From Thermoplasmata archaeon (lineage in GTDB: Archaea > Thermoplasmatota > Thermoplasmata > Lutacidiplasmatales > UBA184): a stretch of DNA of 8,669 nt. The stretch covers positions 1 through 8,669 of the forward strand of contig JABEUK010000017.1 of the NCBI GenBank assembly GCA_013044425.1, written 5' to 3'. Within the stretch, counting starts at the first letter, position 1; each line of letters opens with the position of its first letter. Under the pieces are notes generated by a model. That model had not been told where the DNA came from, did no database searches, and saw only the letters and a program-made list of their open reading frames with translations. The position numbers and the translations under genes were made by a program. Positions 8,406 through 8,669 of this stretch are shown one piece after another.

Positions 8406-8547
8406 CGAACGGTGCGTCGGGACCCTCCCGCAGCCGGTTTCGTACGCGGAGGGGTCGCGGCAGCGACCGAAATGAGTGGTGGGGCACCGTGTGCGTCCCC
8501 GCGCTCTCCGCATCGCTCCCGGACCGTCTAGGCAACTGTGACATCCT

Positions 8548-8567
8548 CCCCCGAACTTGTTCGGGGG
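8548..8567 (-). repeat. Perfect stem-loop at the element's right end
   Basis: CCCCCGAA pairs with TTCGGGGG around a four-base loop, giving an eight-pair stem with no mismatch. It is followed on the minus strand by GAGGATGTCAC. This fits the subterminal hairpin recognised at IS200/IS605 ends, which in TnpB elements is also the 3' hairpin of the guide (omega) RNA. No T-run follows, so it is not an ordinary intrinsic terminator. Confidence 0.75.
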
Positions 8568-8580
8568 CTCCCTTCCCGCT

Positions 8581-8669
8581 TCATCGTGCTACCGCCGAAG
8601 CGAGAGGCGGTTCCTGTTTCAACGACCGGACTCGCCGCCCCTTGCGGTGCGGTGGAGGTCCCGTCTCCA
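8581..8669 (-). CDS. tnpB: TnpB (IS200/IS605 OrfB) C-terminal tail, 5' part off the window
   Basis: Only the last 28 residues are visible, ending with TGA at 8583-8581. The tail contains ETGPPPH and SLKQEPPLASAVAR. A variable tail with a KQEP/KQEA-like motif shortly before the stop is common in archaeal and some bacterial TnpB proteins. The stop falls just before the right-end stem-loop, as expected. No catalytic RuvC or zinc-ribbon residues can be checked because they lie off the right edge. Another minus-strand frame (GDGTST..., stop at 8530-8528) is also open and would read through the element end; it is judged less likely. Without the hairpin and end motif this short tail would not be assignable. 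Confidence 0.5.
   Translation of the reverse strand, partial: ETGPPPHRKGRRVRSLKQEPPLASAVAR

Larger units (their letters stand above)
8266..8537. other. Intergenic region, probable operon leader and promoter
   Basis: No gene is supported in this stretch between tkt and the mobile-element end. Open frames crossing it on both strands have no recognisable protein features and follow from high GC content. It contains the tkt ribosome-binding site, a 14-bp palindrome (8319-8332), an 11-bp odd palindrome AGCGACTCGCT (8350-8360) and one AT-rich island (8398-8405). No sigma-70-type -35/-10 pair with good spacing stands out. No riboswitch, tRNA or terminator hairpin with a U-tract was seen. Confidence 0.7.
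8538..8669 (-). mobile_element. Right end of an IS200/IS605-family (TnpB-type) element, cut by window edge
   Basis: Read on the minus strand, the last tnpB codons are followed by GGGAGCCCCCGAAC, a tight stem-loop and then GAGGATGTCAC (8548-8538). A hairpin flanked by GGAAGCCCC-like and GGGGAGGATGTCAC-like sequence is the recurrent right-end layout of TnpB-bearing IS200/IS605 and IS1341-type elements. These are single-strand peel-and-paste transposons without terminal inverted repeats. The host boundary is placed just after GATGTCAC. The rest of the element lies off the right edge, so it cannot be said whether tnpB is intact or whether tnpA is present. It points in the same direction as the pentose phosphate operon. 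Confidence 0.6.
8538..8669 (-). ncRNA. Possible omega-RNA scaffold 3' portion of a TnpB element
   Basis: In IS200/IS605 elements the TnpB guide RNA overlaps the 3' end of tnpB and runs through the right end, and the flanking host DNA supplies the guide. Here the tnpB tail, the stem-loop (8567-8548) and the end sequence GAGGATGTCAC are arranged that way. The guide would read leftward from 8537, beginning AGTTGCCTAGACGG. The 5' boundary is outside the window or unknown. The assignment rests on layout, and expression is not shown. Confidence 0.4.

Noticed and set aside
6505..8475. A 656-codon open frame on the plus strand opposite tkt, and similar long plus-strand frames at 3581-5188, 1140-2240 and 1988-3037.
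   Set aside because: They lie entirely or almost entirely opposite strongly recognised genes, their translations are rich in Arg/Gly/Glu/Asp with no family motifs, and GC-rich codons on one strand suppress stops on the other. They are taken as shadows.
8266..8544. In-frame N-terminal extension of tkt upstream to 8544.
   Set aside because: The added residues have no transketolase similarity, and GAGGTGA five bases before ATG 8265 sets the start. The extension would also cross the spacer and reach the mobile-element end.
8548..8567. The perfect stem-loop considered as a factor-independent terminator.
   Set aside because: No T-run follows on either strand; the flanking GAGGATGTCAC and its place right after the tnpB tail fit a transposon end better.
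8528..8668. An alternative minus-strand frame for the tnpB tail, reading GDGTSTAP... and stopping at 8530-8528.
   Set aside because: It runs through the stem-loop and element end into host DNA, whereas the adjacent frame stops just before the hairpin and carries a KQEP-type tail. The short length means the choice is not certain.

Overview
The window is GC-rich and tightly packed. Almost all of it is a single minus-strand operon encoding the pentose phosphate pathway. In transcription order (right to left) the genes are transketolase (tkt, 8265-6250), a fused transaldolase/glucose-6-phosphate isomerase (tal-pgi, 6253-3497), a HAD-family phosphatase (3504-2890), a short-type decarboxylating 6-phosphogluconate dehydrogenase (gnd, 2875-1967), glucose-6-phosphate dehydrogenase (zwf, 1964-507) and 6-phosphogluconolactonase (pgl, 522 to beyond the left edge). 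Neighbouring genes overlap by 4, 8 or 16 nt or are 2-14 nt apart. This predicts one polycistronic message with translational coupling.

Together the enzymes cover most of a cycle. Zwf, Pgl and Gnd oxidise glucose-6-phosphate to ribulose-5-phosphate, CO2 and two reduced cofactors. Tkt and the Tal half then rearrange the sugar phosphates, and the Pgi half returns fructose-6-phosphate to glucose-6-phosphate. Ribose-5-phosphate isomerase and ribulose-phosphate epimerase are not in the window. Sequence around the dinucleotide folds of Zwf (R49) and Gnd (R31-T32) points to NADP+, so NADPH supply is a likely purpose. The HAD gene, just upstream of gnd, is the only member without an obvious pathway step.

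Upstream of tkt lies about 270 bp without a gene (8266-8537). It has one AT-rich island, a perfect 14-bp palindrome and a strong Shine-Dalgarno sequence. Beyond it, the window's right edge holds what looks like the right end of an IS200/IS605-family (TnpB-type) element: the last codons of tnpB, a perfect stem-loop and the end sequence GAGGATGTCAC. It is oriented in the same direction as the operon.

The host cannot be named from this sequence. The order tkt / tal-pgi / gnd / zwf / pgl, with a Tal-Pgi fusion and a short Gnd, recalls clusters known from acetic acid bacteria and other high-GC bacteria. The TnpB-type end is common in archaea but also occurs in bacteria. No rRNA, tRNA, CRISPR array or convincing factor-independent terminator was seen.
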